A stretch of 64,000 bases of DNA from Glutinoglossum americanum. Lineage: Eukaryota; Ascomycota; Geoglossomycetes; Geoglossales; Geoglossaceae. How positions within the stretch are numbered: the first letter of the stretch is position 1; every line of letters starts with the position of its first letter. Below the pieces are notes generated by a model, which saw only the letters and a list, made by a program, of their open reading frames with translations, was not told the DNA's origin and made no database searches. Both the position numbers and the translations under genes were made by a program. The stretch is from assembly GCA_020080175.1 (NCBI GenBank), contig JAGHQL010000001.1, positions 335,040-399,039 on the forward strand. Direction: 5' to 3'. Positions 33,700 to 43,121 of this stretch are shown here, in pieces.

Positions 33700-35592
33700 A
33701 TGGACGTCTACACCAACCCCCCCTCAAACACCTACACCCTCGGCACCCTCTTCACTCTCCCCACCGAAACCGGCAGCGTCCCGGCCATCTCCATAAAATC
33801 CTCCACCCTCCCCATCCTCATCGCCGCCTACTCCATCCTCATCCAAATTATCTTCGCGAGCCTATGGCAGTTCTTGGCCAACCTCGTTCTCCTCATCCAC
33901 GCGCTCTGGGGCTACGATGCCCGTCGCGCAGGCTACGTCGCTTTGGCCGCCTTCTGGAACTCGAGCAACCCCTGGACAGCCACAACCACGATGGGGAACT
34001 TCCTATGCCAGGCCATCATCAACGGCGGAAACGGGCGGGTGTCCCCATCAGAGAAACTCCACGGCTTAATCCTTTTCCTCCTCTCCGCGGCCATCGCGTT
34101 TGGCGGAATTGCTGCATCGATATTCATCCCCAACGCCATGTCCCTTGGGCCTGCCGCGCCAGTCCACCCAAAATCCGTCTTCCTCCCCGAGTTCGGAGAC
34201 ATAGCGTCGTCATCAAGCATCCGTATCGGTCGGCTGGAAGCCCCGGCCATATTACGCGCACTGGGGAGCACAGAGGCGTTCAAGGACGTGACTGCGAGGA
34301 AGAACGTCAAGACGGTGAAGACGACATTGCCGGGTAGCAATGCGACCCATCCACGGCAGCGGTACGATTACCGGTACACCATTGCCGCATGGGAGTTTGG
34401 GTTGCAAGCCCCTTTGGGGTTCTCGCATAAAGTCCAGGGATCCTGCACCACCGAATATAATTGGCTCCGTCCTGTCCCAGACATTGCAAATCCAGCGCGG
34501 TTTAACGGATACGTACCGTTCGACCTCGACCCCGTAGAGCCAATCCTGTTAGACCCAACAGACAACATGACCACGCTGTGGTCCCAGCCAGGGATGGGGA
34601 TTGAATACCACCCCTCGGACGAGGACCTGACGATCACAAACCGCTCATTTGCCCTGATTCCCCAACTCGCACACACCGGGAGTATCACGGCCAGTACAGA
34701 TCCATGGTACCTTACCGAACCGTTCAGCCTGGAAACCGCGGGGTTTCTGGGGTACCGCGTCAAATCCGGCCGCCCGGCCATGTCCTGCTGGGAAGAGTCC
34801 CTCCTCTGCCTGGACAAAACCTGCACATCTGTTGACGGCATCAATAAAACGCCTCCCCCCAAGGGCCCTCGCATAATTGTCGCGGGCAAGTTCGCCATTC
34901 CTGTACTTACTTACATCATCAACTCGGCCGGGCCTGCGGCGCCTAAATCCGTCGCTGGCATAGGGGGGACTGGGCTCCTGGACTGTGCGTCCTCGACGCT
35001 AAAAGACGACCTTGACAGACTGGTGCTCGCAGCTTATCTTAGCTCGCGCGAGGTATTCCGCGAGACTGCGCTGCTGGGCCCGCAAGCAGAAATGAGCAAC
35101 CGGCTCGAATCCGCAGATGGCGACCTCTTCCCCGGGTCCGCGGACTTTGTCATGGTGACGGGTGATGTCACAGCGATATCTTATTCCTCCCTCATCGCTA
35201 TACCCGTGACATGTCTTGCTGTCACACTCCTCGCTGCAATACTCCCACTGATGAGGAAAACAGTCATACGAGTCTCCCCCACTAATCGAAGACACGCGCC
35301 AGCGACGTATGCTGCCCTCTGCGCAGGGTTGAGGGCCACTCAGCTGTATAGGATTGCGGATGAGTCAATACTCCGTACGAAAGATTGGGGCAAAAGGAAG
35401 AACATTATTCCGTTGCCCCCACCCGCCGGGACAGCGGCGGGGGTGTTGATTCCGTCCCTTGTTGGAGAGACAGTGGAGTTGATTCCGTCTTTTGTTGGAA
35501 AGGCAGTGGAGTTTCGGGAAGACGAGAATAGCAACGATCATTCTCCTTTGACGAGAGACAGTTCTTCCGTTGAGATTGCGGATGAGCATTGA
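33700..35592 (+). CDS. Uncharacterised multi-pass fungal membrane protein
   Basis: This single-exon gene encodes 630 residues. Membrane helices are visible at about residues 32-68 (LPILIAAYSILIQIIFASLW), 120-145 (LHGLILFLLSAAIAFGGIAA) and 490-515 (IAIPVTCLAVTLLAAILPLM). Between the second and third lies a large loop of about 340 residues with several N-x-S/T sites and cysteines (GSCTTEYNW, SCWEESLLCLDKTC), which suggests an extracytosolic domain. The tail repeats a short motif, LIPSLVGETVE and then LIPSFVGKAVE. I recall many such fungal-specific proteins in lineage-variable regions; none has a function known to me. The gene is intact, lies between two direct repeats (32.5 and 36.2 kb) and is GC-richer than its surroundings. 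Confidence 0.75.
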   Translation: MDVYTNPPSNTYTLGTLFTLPTETGSVPAISIKSSTLPILIAAYSILIQIIFASLWQFLANLVLLIHALWGYDARRAGYVALAAFWNSSNPWTATTTMGNFLCQAIINGGNGRVSPSEKLHGLILFLLSAAIAFGGIAASIFIPNAMSLGPAAPVHPKSVFLPEFGDIASSSSIRIGRLEAPAILRALGSTEAFKDVTARKNVKTVKTTLPGSNATHPRQRYDYRYTIAAWEFGLQAPLGFSHKVQGSCTTEYNWLRPVPDIANPARFNGYVPFDLDPVEPILLDPTDNMTTLWSQPGMGIEYHPSDEDLTITNRSFALIPQLAHTGSITASTDPWYLTEPFSLETAGFLGYRVKSGRPAMSCWEESLLCLDKTCTSVDGINKTPPPKGPRIIVAGKFAIPVLTYIINSAGPAAPKSVAGIGGTGLLDCASSTLKDDLDRLVLAAYLSSREVFRETALLGPQAEMSNRLESADGDLFPGSADFVMVTGDVTAISYSSLIAIPVTCLAVTLLAAILPLMRKTVIRVSPTNRRHAPATYAALCAGLRATQLYRIADESILRTKDWGKRKNIIPLPPPAGTAAGVLIPSLVGETVELIPSFVGKAVEFREDENSNDHSPLTRDSSSVEIADEH

Positions 35593-36001
35593 GTTGGCAT
35601 GGAGTTGGCCTCCAGATCTTGACACCTCATCGAGCTATTAAAGCTGAGATTGTTTAATTATTATAAAGGGAGACTGGATAAATTCGAGATACAGGAAAAA
35701 CCTCCTTTGGCTTCCCTTCCGATTACAGAGCGATATCCTCGCCTCAGGACAAGCATCCGGGCGGGTAATATTTACCGCATTCAGCTCTTATCAGACCAGC
35801 AAGTACACTACTTTTTCTTTTTCTTTTTCTTTTTTCACATTTCCATTCCACAGAGGGTCCGGGGGTGCTCACGCACGAATATATAATGCATGTATTTACT
35901 ACCATAGAAATGTAACCTCTGCTTTGAGGCCACGTCTGGATCCTCGAGGGTAGCCGGTAGTGGAGCGTCTCTCCTTAGTAATAGAATCCCATGGAAAACC
36001 T

Positions 36002-36100
36002 CCCCGAGGGTTCCCATAAGCGCCGAGAAGCGTCTGCCCCCAGGGGGAAAATCCTCGAGGGCTCCCATAAGTGCCGAGAGGCATCTGTCCTCAGGCACGC
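36002..36100. repeat. Imperfect tandem repeat, about 50-bp unit
   Basis: Two adjacent units share CGAGGG.TCCCATAAG.GCCGAGA and a CTG-CC-CAGG end. A more decayed third unit may begin near 35941 (CTCGAGGG). No function is evident. Confidence 0.7.
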
Positions 36101-36227
36101 ATCGTGCTAGGGGTTTTTTGTTTTTTTTTTTTTTTTGTGGGGTACACGCCCTCCCCATCGAACGTTCTGTTTATTCCACCATTCCCCAGTCATAACGGGG
36201 GATTTTTCTTTCCATCTTTTTTCTATA

Positions 36228-36529
36228 CCCTTCGGACCAGCTCTCACTTTTCTTCTCTTTTTCTTTTTTTTTTTTTTTTTTTAAAACCGAATCATTCATT
36301 AAAAAAAAAAAAATAAAAAATAAAAAGCGCCCATTTTTAACGCGCGTGGGGGAATTAAATTTTTTTTTAAAAAGTAGAGATGTTAAGCTACACCCCCCCC
36401 CCCCCCCCCCGAATGCACACACACGCCGCAAGCAGAAGGGAAGGAGGAGCAATCCTTTTTGGAGATATTTTTACAGATCGGGGGGAGGTGGATGACCGCG
36501 CGTGTATGTATGTACGTGCCAGGGGGTGG
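36228..36529 (+). repeat. Dispersed direct repeat, copy B
   Basis: This is the partner of 32490-32737 in the same orientation. It is longer because A-, T- and C-runs are expanded. The two copies bracket the membrane-protein gene, giving a unit of about 4 kb. Confidence 0.8.
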
Positions 36530-38585
36530 CGGTTGGGCGGCAACACCCCCAAAAAGGGCCTTTTATATATATATACATATTGAACGTACGGTGTAGAAGA
36601 ATTGTATTAGCTAGCTACCGTACGGAGTAGAGAGAGTGTGTAAAAGTATATGTAGAAGAAACTAAGTACATTGGTGTTCGCGGGACCCTATATACTCCAA
36701 GTGTTAAGTCCCCGCCGGCGACCCTGTGTCAGTGAATAGGGGCCACGCAATTTAGGCCACGCCCATTTGTTAACACCGGATATTGATCGGCGTCCCAACC
36801 GCAACACATAACCTCCGGTCCCACAATACATGTGTTTGGGTAGTGAGAGGGGTGGTGGGGTGTGTTTGTTTATCTGGCAGATGGAAGTGGAAATAGAATA
36901 AAAGAATGCCGGGGGGGAATGATCCCACTGCCACCCGCCCTGACATGTTTGGAAGATAATAAACTTGTTGTTTTCGATTTCGTGGGGTTTCTTTTGCGCG
37001 TTGCGGATTGTTGTGATGCGTACACACACTCTCTCCTCCGACTGTTATTATCAGCAATGTAGATGCTGGCGAAAAGGCATCCGGATCCCGACGCTCCGGC
37101 GGCTGTTTTTTGGACGCCTCGGCGCTGTTTTCGGGCGCTTCTCTAATCTTGCATCGTAGAGTAGGTACACCGCTCGGCGAGGGGAGGGAGTGCTTTCTTA
37201 CCGCCGGCACGGCTCTGATACAGTCCCGCTCTACACTCCCCTGAGCTAGGGGTTACTTCGCTCTTGAGAAAAGGGTGACAACAATCCAGGTAGGTGCCTT
37301 TCTGCTTCTGGTATTGTTTGCGGCTGTTCTGGTGTTTAGCAGCTAGGTCGCCACTACCGTGGCGGAATAAAAACGATGCTGCCTGTAAGCTGAGACGTCG
37401 AGCCGTCGATTGATCGCCGAGATAACGGAAAAGTGTAGGGGATTTTGGAGGTGTTGAAGGGATTTCAACGGCACTGGAGGAGAGTATAGGAGAGGAGTGC
37501 AAAAAGACATTCTGGGAGTTTATAGATGTTCATTATAGGCTACAACTCCTTTGTGATTTTGGTCTACTGAATTTCCGTTAGCTGTAACTTGGTAGATATC
37601 TTTGGTCGTCTTTTATTACATGTAGTATTCTTTAGTTTGTGTTGGACGGGTGTTAACCCTCGGTGGTATGACGCCATCGATTCCCCATAGCACTAGCACG
37701 TTACCGTGCCCTAGACACACACACATCTCCTCTCTTCGCTTTTGTATTCTAGTCTAATCAATACATCATCTTCTACCCTACCTACGTTCCACAGTTTGCC
37801 CGGTGGGCATCTAGCCCTCCAACGGTCTTCCAAACCCTCAACCGAGGCTGATATTTCGGTGGTCTGTCATTGTGTCCCGTCAACTTAGGTGTGGGTGTTC
37901 GGACCGGCAGGAGTAAGGGGGTGGATAGTCTGACACCGGCGTTCTAATCTCTTCATCCAGGACCGATAGTCTTGCATAGTTCATGATTTGTTAGGGCTTT
38001 TTCCAGGGTTACGGTGCTTTTGAGACTTCAGCCAATGGTCTCGATCGTAGCGCCCAGTCATCAATCCACGCCTAGATTTTCGACCAGGAAGGATGCTTTC
38101 GGCGATGGACTCTCAAAGGCGCCTATGCATCTGTCTTCAATTCCGGCGACCCCTTTTCATCGAACGGTCCAGCCCGTCTCACGCCTCATCGAGCCCTTTG
38201 TGTTGGTTGGCTCTATCCCAACTGTCATGACCCCCCGTCTCGCCAAGTTACCACATTGCTGTGAGTGTAGCTAAATTAATTTTCATGGAGGTGGCTTTTG
38301 GAGTCGGTTCCAGACCAGAAGCACTTCTCGGCAGCCAGCACCCTATAGATAAAATAGCTTAGCCCTCCCGGTTAGTGCAGTCAGTTCTTCCATCAAATTG
38401 ACTGCGTTGATACTTAGGGCGAGGCGCCGATCAACAATAAATGCCTACTTTCGAGAGTTAGGGCTCTACTCTCTTCTCTTCTGTTGCAACTCCAATCCCA
38501 CGCCAATTAATCCGCCACCCCAAAGAAAGGCCTACTCTCAACGCTGCGTTCCCTTCTCGCAGGTGGAGAGAGGACAATTTTGGCC

Positions 38586-40934
38586 ATGGGGGCGCCTCTG
38601 TATCCGTACGGCCTTTGCCCGCTAGCCGATCCTGCAAGGGACCTTCGCTTGCTCGAGATCATAGATAATGGCCGTCCAATCGAGTGCAAGCTCTTGAACG
38701 ATTGCCGAGAACCCTATGATGCGCTATCCTGGTGCTGGGGCCCACCCGGGCCAGACGAGAAAGAAATCCGGATCTTCCACGGTGACCGGTCATATATATT
38801 ACCATTGTCACGTAACCTTGACTCCGCGCTGCAGCGGCTTCGGGATCGTAAGGTGCTTCGGGTCTAGATCGATAAAATCTGCATTAACCAGCTAGATAAC
38901 TTTGAGAAAAATAATCAGGTGCCGATGATGGCAAGCGTCTACGGGAAAGCAAGTCACGTTTACGTTTGGCTGGGCGAAGAGAGAGACGATAGTAAGCTAG
39001 CTATAGAATTCATCAAGAATCGAGTGCTTAACCTCCCAGACTTTGATCGCCTAGTTAAGGACAGGGAGACTAGCAGGGCGTGGAGCGCACTGTCGGCATT
39101 GATGAAACGGGAATGGTTCTCTCGTCGATGGATTGTGCAAGAGATAGCGCTGGCTCGAGACGCGGTGCTACTCTGTGGACCTCACGATATTAAATGGCTG
39201 GATTTTGCTGATGCTATATCACTGTTCAATGAAGTCGAGACGGGGACGCGTAGCTTCTCAGAGGTGATGAGGAGCAGAGACGAGTTCAGACACATACCAG
39301 ACTTCTTCGGGCACGTTCCGGCATTCAGTGCTACACGCTTGGTTGAGGTCGCCAACAACCTTTTTCGTCGACTTGCCGGTGACGAACGAGAGGCTTTACT
39401 CAGTCTGGAGTATTTGGTCTCTACTTTTTCGGCCTTTCAAGCTACCCAGGCTAGAGACACGATATATGCGCTTCTTGCGATCGCCAGAGACACACTGCCG
39501 CATACAACAAAGCAGACTATGGATAACATGGTGGCATCGTACTCGGAAAAAATTAAGACAAAGTTTATTGAGCAGATGTCGAAGAAGGCTGTTTCGAAGC
39601 CATACCATGTCGATTATTCGCTCCCTGTCTCGGACGTGTATGTAGAATTCGTAAAGTTTTCCATCGCAGGGTCCGATCAAACCAGGGCTCTCGACATCAT
39701 CTGCAGACCTTGGGCGCCGCTACCGAAGTTGGGGGAGCAACCCGAGACAGAAGACTGCTGGCGGGCTATTTTTGGTGAGGAGGAATCCAAGAGACCACCT
39801 GGCGAGGGTCTTGATTCGATTCCCTCGTGGATACCAAGTATAGCCGATGCAGCCTTCGGGATAGAACGTTCGGCCCAAAGTATGAGGCGCAAGAACGCAG
39901 ACACTCTAGTTGGGGTGCCCCCTCAGCGTAATTACATGGCAGCTGGCAGCCGTGTCGTGACCAAGGAGCTGCGGTTCGAAGACGGAAAGACGGAGCACAG
40001 TAGTTTCAGCGACCTGAATGGCACGCATTACCACAGCATGTTCGTCGAAGGCTTTATCCTGGATACAGTGGCTAAATTAGGTGACACATCTCAGCATGGC
40101 AACATCCCGGAAGACTGGTCGGGCTTGGGACGAAACAGGAAATCAGACAGCCAGACTCGTAAAGAGCTTCCCGAAGAGTTCTGGCGAACACTCGTTGCGG
40201 ATCGGGGACCGAATGGGGGAAACGCGCTGAGATATTATCCACGACTCATTTCCCACGCGTTCGAGCAGGGTGTACCTGGTGATACGCTCAACACGAGTCA
40301 TATCATCAACTGGGGCAGCCCCAAAGTTGTCGGTGATGTGCTAAGAAGGATCCAGTCTGTTATCTGGAACAGACGATTGACGCGAACAGAAAAACTGAGG
40401 CTGGGACTTGTTCCAAAAGCAGCGAAGCAGGGAGATTTAGTGTGCATCCTGTATGGATGCAGCGTTCCTGTCGTGATGCGGAAGATCGAGAAAACAAGGG
40501 AAGGGTTAGAGAGTCAGGAGATGCAAAGGAAAGAAAAAAGGAGGAAGGTGGAAATGGAGGCAGCAATCAAAATAGCAGGAAAATGGCGTAAACTTCTGGA
40601 GTCTCGAAAGGCAGCGAGTCTACAGGCGGCTATACCGAAGAGAAGTCCTCATGCCCAATCGACCGCTGGCGCAAGCCCTAGCCAAAAGCGGAAAAGGAAT
40701 CACGGAGATACAGGCGGTGGTTTGCCAGGAAAGAAATGGAAGGGTAGCGAAAACGTGAGCAGCCGGCAGGCGACCAATCAGAATCCGGAAAACCATAGCA
40801 CCGCAGCTACCAGCAAGCTCAAGAACGATAATTCTGTGTTCTACCAGCTGATTGGAGAGTGTTATGTTCATGGGATGATGAACGGAGAAGCGATACACCT
40901 GCAATTGGAGCGGACGCTCTTTGAGATTAGGTAG
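38586..40934 (+). pseudogene. HET-domain protein with one in-frame stop codon
   Basis: One continuous frame of 783 codons is interrupted only by TAG at 38865-38867 (codon 94). The product is a heterokaryon-incompatibility (HET) domain protein. It has YDALSWCWGPP, the IDKICINQ block right after the stop, QVPMMASVYGKASHVYVWLG, and WFSRRWIVQEIALARDAVLLCG. The C-terminal part has ARDTIYALLAIA, VDYSLPVSDVY, GDLVCILYGCSVPVVMR and FYQLIGECYVHGMMNGEAI, typical of long HET proteins, plus a lysine-rich insert (KEKRRKVEM, SQKRKRNHG) that may be a nuclear signal. The stop lies where related proteins have Trp (WIDKICINQ), so TGG to TAG is the simplest change. HET domains trigger cell death in non-self fusion. 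Whether the stop is real, read through or a sequencing error cannot be told here. A minor point is that an E/K-rich coding-like stretch (41101-41364) follows without a shared frame. Confidence 0.85.
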
Positions 40935-41660
40935 GAAGAAAGCTGCTCCCTCCACTTTTCGTTCCGGATGACAGCCCCACCCCGGAGGCGGGCCCGATGG
41001 AAGGGAACAGTTCACTCAACCATAGCGCCCGTGAGCATGACCGGCGGGACAGGCGGCTTCGTGAAGAGTCACGCAGACGAGAGCGGTCACGGAAGAAGCG
41101 ATGGAGCCTGCCTGTCTGCAGAAAGAGGCGGAAGAAACAGCGGCGGCCGAGCAAGCTGGACGAGAACGACTCCGACAGGAGATAGACGAAAGAGTAGCTG
41201 CTGAGCAAGAGCGCCTCCAAAAAGAAGCTGAAGAAAGAGCTACTGCCGAACGTGCCGCAGAAGAGACGCGACTTCAGATCGCTGAGCAAGCTAAACAAGA
41301 ACAGCTGCAACTGAAGGCGGACGAAAGAACAACTGCCGAGCAAGAGCGTGTTTTCTCTCCATAGCAATAGGCAGTTACTTGACAAATCTCTACTTTAGCA
41401 TCTAGCGAAGCCATATATCCTATATAGAAGAGCTTCAGACGACCTTTTCATATATTTAGTTTTTAGTAACATGTAGTTTCGGCAGAGTCATTGTAGATTA
41501 TAGAGTACTATTAGAGCAGCCCAGTTGAATCCAATGAACCACGCAGTGTTTACAGCTAAACTTCCCAATGACGCTAACAAATACTGCATCAGGGCCCTCT
41601 GTGAAAGCGATGGCCTCTAGGCTTAGTGCGCGCTTGCGAGCCTGTTGGGGTAATATTATG

Positions 41661-41914
41661 ATTATTAACGTTAATTTACCACTTATTGCGCCGTACCCCC
41701 AGTTGCGCCGTTTCTCATACGAAATCTTGACTTATTGCAACAAGCACGATACTAAACAACAGTACCACTTCCATCACTAAATATATGTGCATTTATCTAG
41801 AATATCTATAACCCATTTAATTTTCGATAAATGTAGGTAGATTTATAAGAACTTCAAATCAAGTACCTTTTTGCTGTAAATTGGTAAGCGAGGTGGTAAA
41901 TTACGTTATTATTA
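41661..41914. repeat. Possible MITE with short inverted ends
   Basis: The left end ATTATTAACGTTAATTTACC is nearly the reverse complement of the right end around 41893-41913 (GTGGTAAATTACGTTATTAT), with one base gap. The interior is non-coding. No clear target duplication was identified. Confidence 0.4.
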
Positions 41915-42141
41915 TTACCGCGGGGTGCTAGGGGGTTTTTTTTTTTTTTTTGTTTTTGAAAAAAAAAAAACGCTTTGTATCTTGAGATTACAACGTTGAA
42001 CAGAGGGGGAGTGTCGGGCTAACGAAACTTTCTTTCTTTCTTTCTTTCCCTTGGACGATTACCGTCGTACATACCTTCGTGAGAGAGAGAAAGCACGTTG
42101 TTTTGGTTCCAAGGAGATGGAGCCGGTTGGATGTGGGGAAA

Positions 42142-42171
42142 TTAATAATAATAATAATAATAATAATAATT
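42142..42171. repeat. AAT trinucleotide microsatellite
   Basis: About nine to ten uninterrupted TAA/AAT units lie inside copy 1 of the dispersed repeat. Confidence 0.9.
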
Positions 42172-43121
42172 TGGGTTTGGCTCACCGCCCTTTCGAGTAA
42201 AGCGCATTCTTTTGACCTCTTGCCGCTTTGTCGACCACTGCTGGGTCACAGCACAAATTCGTCGCCGTTTTTCTCCTCTCGACCTTCATTTTCCCACCTC
42301 CGACCCTGTCCCCAATGTCATACTCCGATGAGGTATTTTCTGGATTGGTGACATTCGTGCATGCGCGGTGCCGCCTAACCTCCTATCTTTTTCTTTTTTG
42401 TTCTCGCATGTCCTTTGCTAATTGGCGAGCACAGAGCTCCATCGAATTGCGACTTCGACTTTCCGGAACTATTGAGTCTCTAGGGTCGAGGTTCATCTGA
42501 TGCAATATATACCGTTCACTATAGCTGAAAGCTGAACACCCTTAGACTCACTTTGGCATTGCCGAAGATCGTGAAACCGTACGGCGGTCAAAGGTCATTT
42601 CATTCTCACGAGCACTTTTCGAAAGTCTCTTCTGGGGGTTCAAACCCTGTAACAGGCTGAAGACCATCCTGCTTCGCGGTCCTTCTAGACAGAAACGGGC
42701 AGGTCGAATCTTGCTCTCCGGAGCCATTGTCCTATGGGCAGTTAGAGGCCGTATTCTCCAACGAGCTCCGGTTTATCTGCGTTCAGATCCTTGTCTATAG
42801 CATATTGAACTGAGGGGATGGCCGTCATACGATCCCCCTAAACAACTGTGCGCCTTACACCGCTAACTCTTTCTCCCTGACTGCAGAGTTTATTGGCTTG
42901 CGGGGGGTTCTCTGGGCGGTGTTTTGGTTGAAGGGGACAACCTGCCAATCTTCAGACGCGTCATTTGGCGACGCTATGATGATCCGCGATTCACATAACC
43001 GGGAACTAGTCAGGATTCGAACCAGCGGAAGTCTGAATGTGGTGGCTGAGCGGGGAACAATCTCCCTCTGGAGAGAGGCATACCGAGTTACAGACTGGGA
43101 ACCGGCGGTGTAGGATTCATC

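Larger units (their letters stand above)
35593..38585. other. Repeat-containing intergenic region
   Basis: This 3 kb holds a tandem repeat (36002-36100), copy B of the dispersed repeat (36228-36529), homopolymer runs and a TA microsatellite near 36564. From about 37500 the sequence is of ordinary composition and probably includes the promoter of the HET gene. A 119-codon minus frame at 37143-37502 has no recognisable motif, so I do not call it. Confidence 0.4.
41515..42590 (+). repeat. Dispersed non-coding repeat, copy 1 (partner at 54360-54950)
   Basis: Two blocks, 41515-41655 and about 42200-42590, align by eye with 54360-54525 and 54570-54950 in the same order and orientation. Shared words include TCAATGAA, AACTTC.CAATG, TCTGATGAGG.ATTTTCT-like and CATTTGATG/CATCTGATGCAATA. 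Differences are mostly transitions. In this copy about 550 bp of unrelated sequence, including simple repeats, separates the blocks. Confidence 0.7.
40935..43121. other. Intergenic region with repeats
   Basis: After the HET gene comes a coiled-coil-like open stretch at 41101-41364 (repeated EE/AEQER codons) that may be a gene remnant. Next are the dispersed repeat copy (41515-42590), a possible MITE (41661-41914) and an AAT microsatellite. No intact gene was found. Confidence 0.4.

Noticed and set aside
37143-37502. 119-codon minus-strand frame
   Set aside because: No recognised motif, no splice partners, and located in a repeat-rich interval.
40927-41385. Minus-strand open frame of 152 codons behind the HET gene
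   Set aside because: Its Leu/Ser/Phe-rich translation is the antisense of a Lys/Glu-rich coding-like stretch on the plus strand.
42990-43100. tRNA-like B box (GGTTCGAATCC on the minus strand near 43015)
   Set aside because: The flanking bases do not form a 5-bp T stem, and no matching acceptor stem, D arm or anticodon arm could be folded.
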